A DNA stretch of 64,000 bases. Source: Caldicellulosiruptor bescii DSM 6725 (lineage in GTDB: Bacteria > Bacillota > Thermoanaerobacteria > Caldicellulosiruptorales > Caldicellulosiruptoraceae). The stretch spans positions 576,501 to 640,500 of the forward strand of contig NC_012034.1 in the NCBI RefSeq assembly GCF_000022325.1, given 5' to 3'. Position numbers and translations under genes: made by a program. Numbering within the stretch: the stretch's first letter is position 1; the number at the start of each line of letters is the position of its first letter. Shown one piece after another: positions 25,326-33,893 of the stretch. The notes under the pieces are model-generated. The model was not told the DNA's origin. It ran no database searches and saw only the letters and a list, made by a program, of their open reading frames with translations.

Positions 25326-26211
25326 AGAATGTCACATTTGTTGAAGAGTTATTTGTGTTCTGGTTTGTTCCCTGATTTGGCCAAAATCCTCTCATCTTAA
25401 ATCCAAATCCACCCATCTTGCTTCCATCCATTCCAGCAGCGCCTTTAAATTTTCTGCCAAATCCTCGTGGAGCAAATCCCTTTGAAAGGTCCCAGTTTGA
25501 GATTTTTGTTTTGATAGCTTCTTTCATTTTGTCTGCCTGGTCTTTTGTTATTTTACCTTCCTGCAAAAGCTTGTCAATCTTGGCTGTTTGCATTGATATT
25601 AGTTTGTTTTTGAAGTCAGACTCAAGGATATTCTTGGACTTGATTAAGTCTGCAATGGTCTTTCCATTTTTCAGCTCATTTAAAAGACTATCCTTTGTCA
25701 TACCAAGGATTGTTGCAATATCACTGAACATATCGAGGTTGTATAAATCTTTTGAAAATGCCCTAACCTTAAAGCCAAAGAATGGGGATTTTCCATCCCA
25801 GCTGTCTATTTTCTGTTTTAAGTTCTGCTTTAACTGTGTTGCTTTGTCGCTTGTTATTTTATTGTTTTTAACAGCTTCATCAATCTTTGCGTAAAGACTT
25901 TCTAAAAGTTTTGATTTGAATTGATCAAGTGTCAAACCTTTATCCTTTAAGATGTCTGTGAAAGACTTTCCGCTTAGAATCTGTTTTTGAATATCCTCTT
26001 TTTTCATGCCAAGGATATTTTCAATTGTGCCAGCAATATCAAGATTTATGCCTGCAACATCTTTTCCAAATTTTCCAAAACAGAGTTTCGTAAGAGTACC
26101 CTTGAAAGGTGCAGTGAAATCTGCCTTTGAAGAACCTGCAAATGCAAGGCTTACACTTAAAATCAGGATTGCAATAAGTCCTATACCAATTATTGTCTTT
26201 ATCCTTTTCAC
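25324..26211 (-). CDS. Secreted protein with two YckD/DUF2680-like helical repeats
   Basis: About 295 residues, exported. The N-terminus VKRIKTIIGIGLIAILILSVSLAFAGSS is a signal peptide. Two tandem repeats of about 85 residues follow, each with LGM-K--L---L--GK---D--K, then AKIDK/AKIDE, GKIT-DQA/NKITSDKA and K-KI-(S/N)W. This resembles the DUF2680/YckD family. The tail is rich in G, F, M, N and T and low in complexity. The open frame extends to 26250, but AGGTGA before the GTG at 26211 sets the start. Role unknown; possibly wall- or stress-related. Confidence 0.75.
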   Translation of the reverse strand: MKRIKTIIGIGLIAILILSVSLAFAGSSKADFTAPFKGTLTKLCFGKFGKDVAGINLDIAGTIENILGMKKEDIQKQILSGKSFTDILKDKGLTLDQFKSKLLESLYAKIDEAVKNNKITSDKATQLKQNLKQKIDSWDGKSPFFGFKVRAFSKDLYNLDMFSDIATILGMTKDSLLNELKNGKTIADLIKSKNILESDFKNKLISMQTAKIDKLLQEGKITKDQADKMKEAIKTKISNWDLSKGFAPRGFGRKFKGAAGMDGSKMGGFGFKMRGFWPNQGTNQNTNNSSTNVTF

Positions 26212-26398
26212 TGAAAAATCACCTCTTTTCATTTTGAATTTTTCTTTCAATTATATTATCCCACACAAAATTGGATTTTGTGTTTCGCAATTGTAAAAAT
26301 ATTTTTAAGGAAAATTTTTACACCAAGATGTGTTTTTAAATGGCTATCAAAAGGGTATATTAGAATCGAAAAAGACTTTTAAGGGAGGAAGGTGAAAA

Positions 26399-28105
26399 TT
26401 GAAGATGAAGTATGTTGTGATTGGTGCTGTTGCGGGTGGGATGACAGCTGCGATGAAAATAAGACGAAATGATGACAAAGCAGAAATCATTGTATATGAC
26501 AAAGACACTGACATATCATATTCTGGTTGTTCTCTTGCATATTATATTTCGGGTGTGATAGATAACAGAAAAAACATTGTTCCAAGAGATAGCCAATATT
26601 TCAAAAAGTTTAATGTTGATGTAAAAACAGATCATGAAGTTTTGAAGGTTGATGTACAAAACAAAAAAGTGATTGTGAAGGATTTAAAAACTGGTAATAT
26701 TTTCGAGGATGGTTTTGACAAATTGATTATAGCAACAGGAGCCCATCCTGTGATACCCCAGATTGAAGGCATAGAACTTGAGGGCATATTTGTCCTTCGA
26801 AATGTCAAGGATGCAGATAGAATAAAAGAATTTATAAATAACAATCTTCCGAAAAAAGCCTTGATAGTTGGTGGTGGGTACATTGGACTTGAAATGGCAG
26901 AAGCTTTGAAGGTTTTGGGGATGGATGTATGCATTGTGGAAAAACAGGAAAATATTCTTCCAAACTTAGATAGTGACATGGCAAGGCTTGTTGAGAGCTA
27001 TCTTGAAGAAAACGGTGTTGCGATAAGAAAGGGCACCTCTGTTTTAAGGTTTGAAGGAGACAAGAGAGTGAAAAGAGCCATTTTGAGCGATGGTAGCAAA
27101 ATTGAGGCAGACTTTGTTTTGCTTGCAGTGGGAGTAAGACCTTCTACCAAGTTTTTAGAAGAAAGTGGTATACAGCTTTTGCCAAATGGAGCTATCAAGG
27201 TTGATGAGTATATGAGAACAAACATTGAAGGAATCTTTGCTGCAGGTGACTGTGCTGCTGTATATTTCAAGCTAAATGGCAAAACCATGTACGTGCCACT
27301 TGGCTCAACTGCAAACAAGATGGGAAGAATAGCGGGAGAAAATGCAACAGGTGGGAGCATGAAGTTCAGTGGTGTTTTGGCAACATCTATTTTCAAAGTA
27401 TTTGACCTTACAGTTGCACAAACAGGCTATACAGAAAAGATGGCACAGGAAGATGGAATTGAGTATGAGGTAGGGCATATTACAAAACCGCATATCACAA
27501 CAGCATATCCAGGGGCTGAAAAAATGACAATAAAAGCTTTAGCAGAACTTTCCTCTCGAAAAGTTATAGGTGCTCAAATTGTTGGGACGAAAGGAGTTGA
27601 CAAAAGGATAGACGTTTTGGCAACAGCAATCTTTGCAGGGCTTACAACAGACGATCTTTTCCAGCTTGATTTAGCTTATGCACCGCCATTTTCGTCGGCA
27701 AAGGATCCTATTCACTATGTTGGTATGGTTATGTCAAACTTTCTTGACAAGAGAAAGTTTAACTGCACTCAGGAAAAGCTTTTGGAAAAGATGCAAAAAG
27801 GAGAAGATTTTATTGTTCTGGATGTTCGAACACCTGAGCAATATAAAGCCAAGCACATAAAGGGTGCTATAAATATCCCTCTTGAGATGCTTTATGAAAA
27901 GATGAATGAGCTTTCACGGGAAAAACAGATAATTGTATATTGTAACAGTGGTGTAAGCTCAAATATTGCACAAAATATCCTTCAGCAAAACGGATTTAGA
28001 AAAGTTTATAATCTCTCAGGCGGAATTTCAAACGTGACTTTAGAGCAGCTGCTTGAAAAAAATACTTCAGACTCTTTTTCTTCTTCTTCTTCTCCACAGG
28101 TTTAA
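26399..28105 (+). CDS. CoA-disulfide reductase with C-terminal rhodanese domain
   Basis: FAD-dependent pyridine nucleotide-disulfide oxidoreductase that reduces CoA disulfide, persulfides or similar thiols. FAD motif VVIGAVAGGMTAA at the N-terminus, active-site cysteine in YSGCSLAYYISG near residue 45, NAD(P) motif ALIVGGGYIGLEMAE near 155, second FAD motif IFAAGDCA near 280, and a dimerisation domain to about 450. A rhodanese domain follows (VLDVRTPEQYKAKHIKGAINIP) with catalytic cysteine in IVYCNSGVSS. This CoADR-RHD fusion is known and often linked to polysulfide or persulfide reduction. TTG 26399 is best spaced from the RBS; ATG 26405 is an alternative. Confidence 0.92.
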   Translation: MKMKYVVIGAVAGGMTAAMKIRRNDDKAEIIVYDKDTDISYSGCSLAYYISGVIDNRKNIVPRDSQYFKKFNVDVKTDHEVLKVDVQNKKVIVKDLKTGNIFEDGFDKLIIATGAHPVIPQIEGIELEGIFVLRNVKDADRIKEFINNNLPKKALIVGGGYIGLEMAEALKVLGMDVCIVEKQENILPNLDSDMARLVESYLEENGVAIRKGTSVLRFEGDKRVKRAILSDGSKIEADFVLLAVGVRPSTKFLEESGIQLLPNGAIKVDEYMRTNIEGIFAAGDCAAVYFKLNGKTMYVPLGSTANKMGRIAGENATGGSMKFSGVLATSIFKVFDLTVAQTGYTEKMAQEDGIEYEVGHITKPHITTAYPGAEKMTIKALAELSSRKVIGAQIVGTKGVDKRIDVLATAIFAGLTTDDLFQLDLAYAPPFSSAKDPIHYVGMVMSNFLDKRKFNCTQEKLLEKMQKGEDFIVLDVRTPEQYKAKHIKGAINIPLEMLYEKMNELSREKQIIVYCNSGVSSNIAQNILQQNGFRKVYNLSGGISNVTLEQLLEKNTSDSFSSSSSPQV

Positions 28106-28678
28106 AAATATGGTCCATACTAATATTACAATAAAAACCAACACTGAGATGGCAAGCCAGAAAAGATTTATGTCTTTTTTGTAAAGGAACTTGAAAAAGC
28201 TAAAACCATACCAGTAAAAATACACATAGAATGTTGCCCAGATAGTATTTCCAATAAATGAAGATATGATATATTCATAGAAATTAATTTTACTAATTCC
28301 TGCCAAGAAAATAACGGGGGTGCGCGGAACTCCTAATATTCTTGCTACCGGCACAGCAAATATTCCATATTTTACAAAAAAGCTGTTGACGCTCTCAAGC
28401 GTCTCTTTTTTTATCCTCAAAAGTCTTTCAAAAAAGCTTATAATTCTTTTTCTCCCACTTCTGAGAAGAAGGTTGACAATCACATTTCCACAAAGATTTC
28501 CCAAAGATATTACCATTATCAATGTAAAAGGTGTGAATTTGTGAGAGTTTAAAAGTGCCACTGCACCAAGGTAAGCAATCTGTGTTGGAAATGGAATTCC
28601 AAGTCCTTCTATTGCCAGTATTAAAAAAATACCCCAAAGACCAAAACTGTCAACAATGTATTTCAAAAATTCTATCAT
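28067..28678 (-). CDS. DedA-family membrane protein
   Basis: 203 residues with about five transmembrane segments and the DedA/VTT pattern: EGLGIPFPTQ near residue 25, GNLCGNVIVNLLLRSGRKR, and the re-entrant ARILGVPRTPVIFLAGISK. DedA proteins are proposed lipid scramblases or transporters that maintain envelope homeostasis. The C-terminus is a run of arginines (RRRRRKRV) encoded antisense to the serine-rich tail of the convergent CoA-disulfide reductase gene; the two overlap by 39 nt. Confidence 0.9.
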   Translation of the reverse strand: MIEFLKYIVDSFGLWGIFLILAIEGLGIPFPTQIAYLGAVALLNSHKFTPFTLIMVISLGNLCGNVIVNLLLRSGRKRIISFFERLLRIKKETLESVNSFFVKYGIFAVPVARILGVPRTPVIFLAGISKINFYEYIISSFIGNTIWATFYVYFYWYGFSFFKFLYKKDINLFWLAISVLVFIVILVWTIFLNLWRRRRRKRV

Positions 28679-28876
28679 ATTTCCATCATCTCTTAAAACA
28701 AGTTTTTACACTATCTATTTTACTCTTTTTTTCATAGAATAAACAGAAAGATAAACTATGGATTTGCTAATATGACTTTTCAAAATTTTGTTAAATACAG
28801 AAAAGGGAATTCAAACTAATAAAAACTCTTAAGACACATAAATGGCATAAAAATTAGTTTAAAGTTGATAAAATTT

Positions 28877-28989
28877 TTGTATAGAGTATGGGCAAAAGGT
28901 ATAAAATTCATATATGAAAGGTGTTGCAAGTCAAGAAAATTTCTTGACTTTTAAGGTTATTTGACAAAAAATTTTTTTTAAATTAAAAT
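28877..28989 (+). promoter_or_regulatory. Tandem promoters around a perfect 23-nt palindrome
   Basis: In the 359-nt spacer ahead of the G5/3D gene are TTGTAT-17-TATAAA (28877-28905) and TTGACA-17-TAAAAT (28961-28989). Between them, 11 nt before the second -35, is a perfect palindrome at 28928-28950 with 11-nt arms AAGTCAAGAAA/TTTCTTGACTT around a single A. It may be an operator or, with the following TTTT, a leader hairpin. The rest of the spacer (28679-28876) is AT-rich with no gene seen. Confidence 0.6.
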
Positions 28990-29037
28990 AACAGAGAAGT
29001 TTTTTAGAAAATAAATCCATTTTGTAGGAGGTTGATT

Positions 29038-30066
29038 ATGAATAAATTTAAGTGCCTTGTGGCAAAGCCAAGGGATATGAAAAAGCTTATCCTGGCTTTT
29101 GTCATTGTATTTGTTTTGTCAGTCCTGCTTGGCGCCATGACTGCACAGGCACTGGTGAAAGAAGTTAGCATAACAATTGACGGCAAGACATTTTATTATA
29201 AAACGATTAAATCCACAGTAAGAGAGGTTTTAGAAGAAAATCAAATTTACTTGACAAAAGATGACTATGTCTCGCCTTCTTTGGATTCAAAAATAAATGA
29301 AAATACCCAGATAATAATAAAAAGAGCTTTTGAAGTGAAAATACTTGTTGGCGACGAGGAAAAAGTTGTATATATTCCAAGCGGTACTGTTGAGGATGCT
29401 ATCAAAAAAGCTGGAGTTGTTCTTGGAAAGTTGGACAAGATAAATCTTCCTCTCTCTCAGCTTCTTGATAAGTCAACTGTCATTAAAATTACTAAGGTGA
29501 CAGAGAAGGTGGTCGTAGAAAAACAAAAAATACCTTTCAGTACAGTGACAAAAATAAACTATAATATGGACTACGGAAAGCAAAAGGTTATCCAGCAAGG
29601 GCAGGATGGTATTAAAGAAAGAAGATACAAAGTTGTCTTGGAAGATGGTAAAGAAGTTGAGAGAAAGTTGATTGAGGAAAGAGTTGTCAAAAATTCGAAG
29701 CCGAGGATTGTTGAAGTTGGAGCAATAAGGTGGTTCAAGACATCAAGAGGAGAAGTGGTCAGATACAGAAAAGTTTATACAATGATAGCAACTGCATATT
29801 CTTTGACCCCAAGTGATACAGGAAAAAGTCCATCTCATCCTGATTATGGCAGAACTGCAACAGGTCACAAAGTAAAGCGCGGGGTTGTTGCGGTTGACCC
29901 GCGCGTGATTCCGCTTGGAACAAGGCTTTATATAGAAGGATATGGTTTTGCGAGAGCTCTTGATACAGGTTCTGCTATCAAGGGAAACAGGATAGATGTG
30001 TTTGTTGAAAAGGATGCGTATAAATTTGGTGTGCGGCGCGTAAAAGTTTATGTGCTTGCAGACTAA
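29038..30066 (+). CDS. G5/3D-domain cell-wall protein (YabE-like)
   Basis: 342 residues. One N-terminal membrane/signal segment (LILAFVIVFVLSVLLGAMTAQA), two ubiquitin-like DUF348 domains (about 45-150), a G5 domain (about 155-235; KVTEKVVVEKQKIPFSTV), and a C-terminal 3D domain (about 250-342; TAYSLTPSDTGKSPSHPDYGRTATG, GVVAVDPRVIPLGTRLYI, ALDTGSAIKGNRIDVF), named for its three aspartates and related to MltA lytic transglycosylases. Probably peptidoglycan remodelling, like Bacillus YabE. TAGGAGG before ATG 29038 rules out the TTG at 29032. Confidence 0.9.
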   Translation: MNKFKCLVAKPRDMKKLILAFVIVFVLSVLLGAMTAQALVKEVSITIDGKTFYYKTIKSTVREVLEENQIYLTKDDYVSPSLDSKINENTQIIIKRAFEVKILVGDEEKVVYIPSGTVEDAIKKAGVVLGKLDKINLPLSQLLDKSTVIKITKVTEKVVVEKQKIPFSTVTKINYNMDYGKQKVIQQGQDGIKERRYKVVLEDGKEVERKLIEERVVKNSKPRIVEVGAIRWFKTSRGEVVRYRKVYTMIATAYSLTPSDTGKSPSHPDYGRTATGHKVKRGVVAVDPRVIPLGTRLYIEGYGFARALDTGSAIKGNRIDVFVEKDAYKFGVRRVKVYVLAD

Positions 30067-30076
30067 AAAATTGAAA

Positions 30077-30110
30077 AAAAAAGCCTCCTTGCCAAAAAGG
30101 AGGCTCTTTT
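30077..30110 (+). terminator. Terminator after the G5/3D gene
   Basis: AAGCCTCCTT gccaa AAGGAGGCT followed by CTTTT. Confidence 0.9.
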
Positions 30111-30270
30111 GTTTGTAAAAATGTAACATATCATTTTCAAAAATTTAAAACAAGAAAAGTTCAGGTTATTTTTTCAATTGAAATTTTCAAAACTTGAATT
30201 AAAATTATGTGTTGAAATTTCGAAATAAAATTATTTGATAAAAAAACAAGAGGGGGCGCAAGATACTTTT

Positions 30271-31164
30271 ATGTTTAAACTTCAAAGGGTGACTGACAAG
30301 CCAGTTTTAAAACCAAAACAGGAAAATGAATGGGAAAGAAGTGCAGTTTTCAACGCTGCAGCAATATATCACAGAGGACTTTTTCATTTGATTTACAGAG
30401 CAACAAACATTCCACCTCACAAGGATTATGGTGAGTATGTATCTACCATAGGATACGCTGTATCAACAGATGGTATTAACTTTTACAGGCTTGACAAGCC
30501 TATAATGGTGGCAGAAAACGAACAAGAAAGAAGAGGGATTGAAGACCCGCGCATAGTTGAGATTGATGGGACGTTTTACATGACATACACAGGTTTTGGC
30601 GGAAGATATGATGGTGATTTTAGAATAATGATAGCAAAATCAAAGAACCTCATAAAATGGGAGAGAATGGGGGTTGCTCTTGACGAGCCCAACAAAGATG
30701 CAGCTCTTTTTCCAGAGAAGATAAATGGCAGGTATGTTATGTTTCACCGAAGATATCCTAACATGTGGCTTGCGTTTTCTGACGACATGATAAACTGGAC
30801 AGACCATGTTCAGATAATGACTGTAAGAGAAAATTCATGGGAAAGTAGCCGCATAGGTATTGCAGGACCACCAATAAAGGTCAAGTTTGGCTGGCTTGTG
30901 ATATACCACGCAGCAGACCATAAGAATGTGTACAGACTCGGAGCAGTGCTTTTGGACGCAAAAGACCCAGCAAAGATTCTGTCTCGTTTTTCAGAACCTA
31001 TTTTGGAACCTGAGCTTTCCTGGGAAGTTGATGGTTACATACCTAATGTGGTTTTCAGCTGTGGTCATGCAGAGGTTGGCGATGAGGTCTGGGTATACTA
31101 TGGTGGTGCTGACACTGTTATTGGAGTTGCAAAATTTAATAAAGAGAAGATAAAATTTGATTGA
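30271..31164 (+). CDS. GH130-family glycoside phosphorylase
   Basis: About 297 residues with the five-bladed beta-propeller pattern of GH130 (mannosyl-glucose / beta-1,2- or beta-1,4-mannoside phosphorylases). Seen: FNAAAIYHRGLFHLIYRA, GYAVSTDGINFYR, RRGIEDPRIVEIDGTFYMTYT with the catalytic aspartate, FHRRYPNMWLAFSDD and a C-terminal VWVYYGGADTVIGVA. Phosphate-dependent cleavage of a beta-mannoside is the likely reaction; the subgroup is not decidable by eye. The frame opens at TTG 30235 without an RBS; ATG 30271 follows GAGGGGG at a long spacing. The zinc dehydrogenase gene follows 75 nt later. Confidence 0.85.
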   Translation: MFKLQRVTDKPVLKPKQENEWERSAVFNAAAIYHRGLFHLIYRATNIPPHKDYGEYVSTIGYAVSTDGINFYRLDKPIMVAENEQERRGIEDPRIVEIDGTFYMTYTGFGGRYDGDFRIMIAKSKNLIKWERMGVALDEPNKDAALFPEKINGRYVMFHRRYPNMWLAFSDDMINWTDHVQIMTVRENSWESSRIGIAGPPIKVKFGWLVIYHAADHKNVYRLGAVLLDAKDPAKILSRFSEPILEPELSWEVDGYIPNVVFSCGHAEVGDEVWVYYGGADTVIGVAKFNKEKIKFD

Positions 31165-31238
31165 AGTAGCTTTCAAGTTAGTGATAAACTTTATAACAGA
31201 AAATCAAAAACTTCATCAAAGAGGGTTTAAAAAAGACA

Positions 31239-32216
31239 ATGAAAGCAGCCATATTTTATGGTAAGAGAAACTTAAAAGTAGAAGAAATTGACTTGCCACA
31301 GATAAAAGAGAATGAGATCTTAGTCAAGGTTGAGGCGTGTGGTATATGTGGTACAGATGTGCATATATTCAATGGAGAAGAAGGGTCTGTAAAGGTCACA
31401 CCGCCGATAGTGTTGGGTCATGAGTTTTGTGGCACAGTTGTTGAGACAAAATCTAAGCTTTTCAATGTAGGAGACAAGGTGAGTATTGATCCTAACATCT
31501 ACTGTGGAGTGTGCAAGTTTTGTAGAAGTGGAAGGCCTCAGCTTTGCGAAAATTTAACAGCGCTTGGTGTGAACATAAACGGCGGGTTTGCACAGTATGC
31601 CGCTGTGCCAGAAAAACAGGCGATAAAATTTGATAATATAGATTTTGCTGAGACGGCACTGGCAGAGCCTCTGGCTTGCTGTCTTCATGGTCTTGATAGA
31701 ATAAAGATTTTTCCCACCGACAAAGTTTTGATAATAGGTTTTGGTCCGATTGGCCTTATAATGCTTGAGCTAGTAAAAATGTATGGGGCTGACAATATCT
31801 TTGGCTATGAAGTTGATGATTTTAGAAAAAATATTGCTAAAGAGTATGGAGTTAAAGGTATTGTTGATGAAGATTGCGAAGAGGAAAGCTTTGATGTTGT
31901 AATTGAGTGTGCAGGGACAAAAGAAAGTATCGAAATGGCATTTAAGAAGATAGGGAAAGGTGGCAGAATTTTGGTGTTTTCAGTACCGTCACCACTTGTT
32001 GTTACTGAAATTTGTCCGTTTGAGATGTTCAGAAAAGAGGCACAAATTTTTTGGTCATTTGTGAACCCGTTTACCCAAAATCTTGCAATTGACCTGCTGC
32101 GGCAGGGGAAGATAAATTTAAAGCATATAATAACTCACAAAATTTCGCTTGATAAGCTTCCTGAGGTACTTTCAAAAAAGTTTGAGAATCAACTAAAAGT
32201 GATTGTCCAACCTTGA
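31239..32216 (+). CDS. Zinc-dependent alcohol/polyol dehydrogenase (MDR family)
   Basis: 325 residues, medium-chain dehydrogenase family (sorbitol/threonine dehydrogenase-like). Catalytic zinc residues lie in ACGICGTD (Cys about 37) and GHEFCG (His-Glu about 62). The four-cysteine structural zinc site is CGVCKFCRSGRPQLC. NAD binding is through IIGFGPIGLIMLELV. It is a little shorter than the usual 340-350. Substrate unknown; its position next to a GH130 phosphorylase hints at sugar or sugar-alcohol oxidation. The -35 of the tRNA promoter overlaps its stop codon. Confidence 0.88.
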   Translation: MKAAIFYGKRNLKVEEIDLPQIKENEILVKVEACGICGTDVHIFNGEEGSVKVTPPIVLGHEFCGTVVETKSKLFNVGDKVSIDPNIYCGVCKFCRSGRPQLCENLTALGVNINGGFAQYAAVPEKQAIKFDNIDFAETALAEPLACCLHGLDRIKIFPTDKVLIIGFGPIGLIMLELVKMYGADNIFGYEVDDFRKNIAKEYGVKGIVDEDCEEESFDVVIECAGTKESIEMAFKKIGKGGRILVFSVPSPLVVTEICPFEMFRKEAQIFWSFVNPFTQNLAIDLLRQGKINLKHIITHKISLDKLPEVLSKKFENQLKVIVQP

Positions 32217-32241
32217 CAAGTGCAAAAGGTTTGGGTATAAT
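32213..32241 (+). promoter_or_regulatory. Promoter of tRNA-Ser
   Basis: TTGACA (32213-32218), 17-nt spacer, TATAAT (32236-32241), a full-consensus promoter. Its -35 shares bases with the TGA stop codon of the dehydrogenase. Confidence 0.88.
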
Positions 32242-32266
32242 AATTAATGTCCTATTTAGAGGGTGC

Positions 32267-32358
32267 GGAGAAGTACTCAAGTGGTGAAGAGGCGCCCCTG
32301 CTAAGGGCGTAGGTCGGGTAAAACCGGCGCGAGGGTTCGAGTCCCTCCTTCTCCGCCA
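32267..32358 (+). tRNA. tRNA-Ser (anticodon GCU)
   Basis: A 92-nt class II tRNA. The acceptor stem GGAGAAG pairs with CTTCTCC, with discriminator G and an encoded CCA. The anticodon loop is CCTGCTAAG, giving GCU (reads AGC/AGU). The long variable arm and GGTTCGAGTCC T-loop are as expected for tRNA-Ser. Confidence 0.97.
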
Positions 32359-32385
32359 GGAAATGAAAGATAGATTAGTTGAAAT

Positions 32386-32433
32386 AAAATATAACCTCTT
32401 CAAGTGAAAAGCTGAAGAGGTTATATTTTTTTT
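32386..32433 (+). terminator. Terminator after tRNA-Ser
   Basis: ATATAACCTCTTCA ... TGAAGAGGTTATAT flanked by A and T runs. It can act in both directions and also lies at the end of the convergent histidine kinase gene. Confidence 0.9.
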
Positions 32434-33293
32434 GGCAGTGTGACTGTAAAGGTTGTATATCCTTCTTCCATTTTGTCAAGTGCTCTGTATTCAGAGAAAA
32501 CATCAATTTTACCTTTGTATTTCTCAACTGTTGATTTTACAATGAAAAGACCAAGACCACTTGAATTTTTTGTAGAATATCCAAGTTCAAATATTCTATC
32601 CTTTTTACATTTGTCTATATATGACCCCGAATTTGTTACAGTGATTTCAATTTGATTACCTTCATCTTCTATATTAAGTCCGACATATTTTGAAAATGAA
32701 GATTTGGCGTAGTAAAATGCGTTGTCAATTAAGTTGCCGCAGATATTTATAAGGTCCATTGAATCAAACTTGAGATTGCTAAAGTCTACGCTGTAATGAA
32801 ATTTAAAATTTATATCGTACTTCTCAGCCAAAGCACTTTTTGCAAATATCAAAGCAGAAAGTTCTGCACATCCAAGTCCGTAAAATTTTGATGTATTTTT
32901 AAGATTTTCGCTGATTTGCTCAATATAACGAATGGCATCATCATATTTTCCAACACAAATAAGTCCCCATATAATTTGAAGGTGGTTGTTAAATTCATGT
33001 CTTTGAGCTCTTAAGATGTTTATAAAATTGTCTAATGATTTTATATTGTCTTTATAAACCTGAGTTGCCTTTAGTATACTTAGTGCTGAAAAAAGGTTTT
33101 TTACAGTGTACAAATTTAAAATTGCAAGCAGAGTAAAAGAATATATAACAAGCGTTCTTTGCCACTGAGGTATCTTTTGATGTTTTATGAATTCTGTGTT
33201 TATAAAGTATATCGAATAGATGAGCAAAAGGATAATAAGTGCAAGCAAAAAAAGCATTGATATCAAAAGCTTTGTATGGTCACTTTTCTTCAT
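32421..33293 (-). CDS. SpoOB/AgrC-type sensor histidine kinase
   Basis: 290 residues. Two transmembrane helices (about 10-32 and 47-65), a short coiled coil, then an unorthodox dimerisation/phospho-acceptor helix RAQRHEFNNHLQIIWGL (His near 98), as in the AgrC/CitA/SpoOB group. The HATPase domain has N-box NICGNLIDNAFYYA and G-box SSGLGLFIV. It lacks the large membrane sensor of AgrC, which may be supplied by the upstream overlapping membrane protein. No response regulator gene is adjacent. The role is unknown. Confidence 0.87.
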   Translation of the reverse strand: MKKSDHTKLLISMLFLLALIILLLIYSIYFINTEFIKHQKIPQWQRTLVIYSFTLLAILNLYTVKNLFSALSILKATQVYKDNIKSLDNFINILRAQRHEFNNHLQIIWGLICVGKYDDAIRYIEQISENLKNTSKFYGLGCAELSALIFAKSALAEKYDINFKFHYSVDFSNLKFDSMDLINICGNLIDNAFYYAKSSFSKYVGLNIEDEGNQIEITVTNSGSYIDKCKKDRIFELGYSTKNSSGLGLFIVKSTVEKYKGKIDVFSEYRALDKMEEGYTTFTVTLPKKI

Positions 33294-33786
33294 ACTTTAC
33301 CTCATTCCCTTTATCAATATGCGAAGGCAATATTTTGCAAATTTCAAATACCAAGTAGTTTCTACTCTTTATAATAGCAAGAAGTACGCTCATAACAGCT
33401 ATCTCAATTACAAGTGTTGTGATATCACATGCAAGCACTGATGGTGTGAGCGAGAGATTATTAGCAATTGTACTAATTATTGAATAACCTCCAAATTTCA
33501 ATGTCAGACATAAGGATTGCGAAATAAGTCCCAAGATGATACCATATAAGGGTAGAAGTCTGAGGTATAAGATATACAAAAGTATTAAGCAAGTAGTCAT
33601 AAGTATAAGTCCCAGCATAAGATTTATATGGTTGCCAAATACAATGGTATCCCAGAAAGCTTGAATAAAACTCACAACCACAACTTTTTTTATGCTGTAA
33701 CATATCCCAAACAAACTTAAAATCAGGCTTACAAGAAAAAATACTTTTAAGAAGTACAAACAGTACAACACTACATATGTAGCCAT
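33280..33786 (-). CDS. Membrane protein coupled to the histidine kinase
   Basis: 168 residues with about five hydrophobic segments (for example VFFLVSLILSLFGICYSI, MLGLILMTTCLILLYILYL, LVIEIAVMSVLLAIIK) and a charged cytosolic tail. Family not recognised. It overlaps the kinase start by 14 nt and is preceded by RBS AAAGGATGG, so the two are made together. By analogy with AgrC-type kinases, whose sensor is a multi-pass N-terminal domain, it could be a detached sensor subunit (inference). Confidence 0.75.
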   Translation of the reverse strand: MATYVVLYCLYFLKVFFLVSLILSLFGICYSIKKVVVVSFIQAFWDTIVFGNHINLMLGLILMTTCLILLYILYLRLLPLYGIILGLISQSLCLTLKFGGYSIISTIANNLSLTPSVLACDITTLVIEIAVMSVLLAIIKSRNYLVFEICKILPSHIDKGNEVKYEEK

Positions 33787-33893
33787 TGTCTACCATCCTT
33801 TATTTTTATGGATTGCAGAAACCTTCTATATGATATTATATATTTTATTTGTGTTTTATTCAAAACTTTTGTATCGATATGGGGGTAGAAAAT

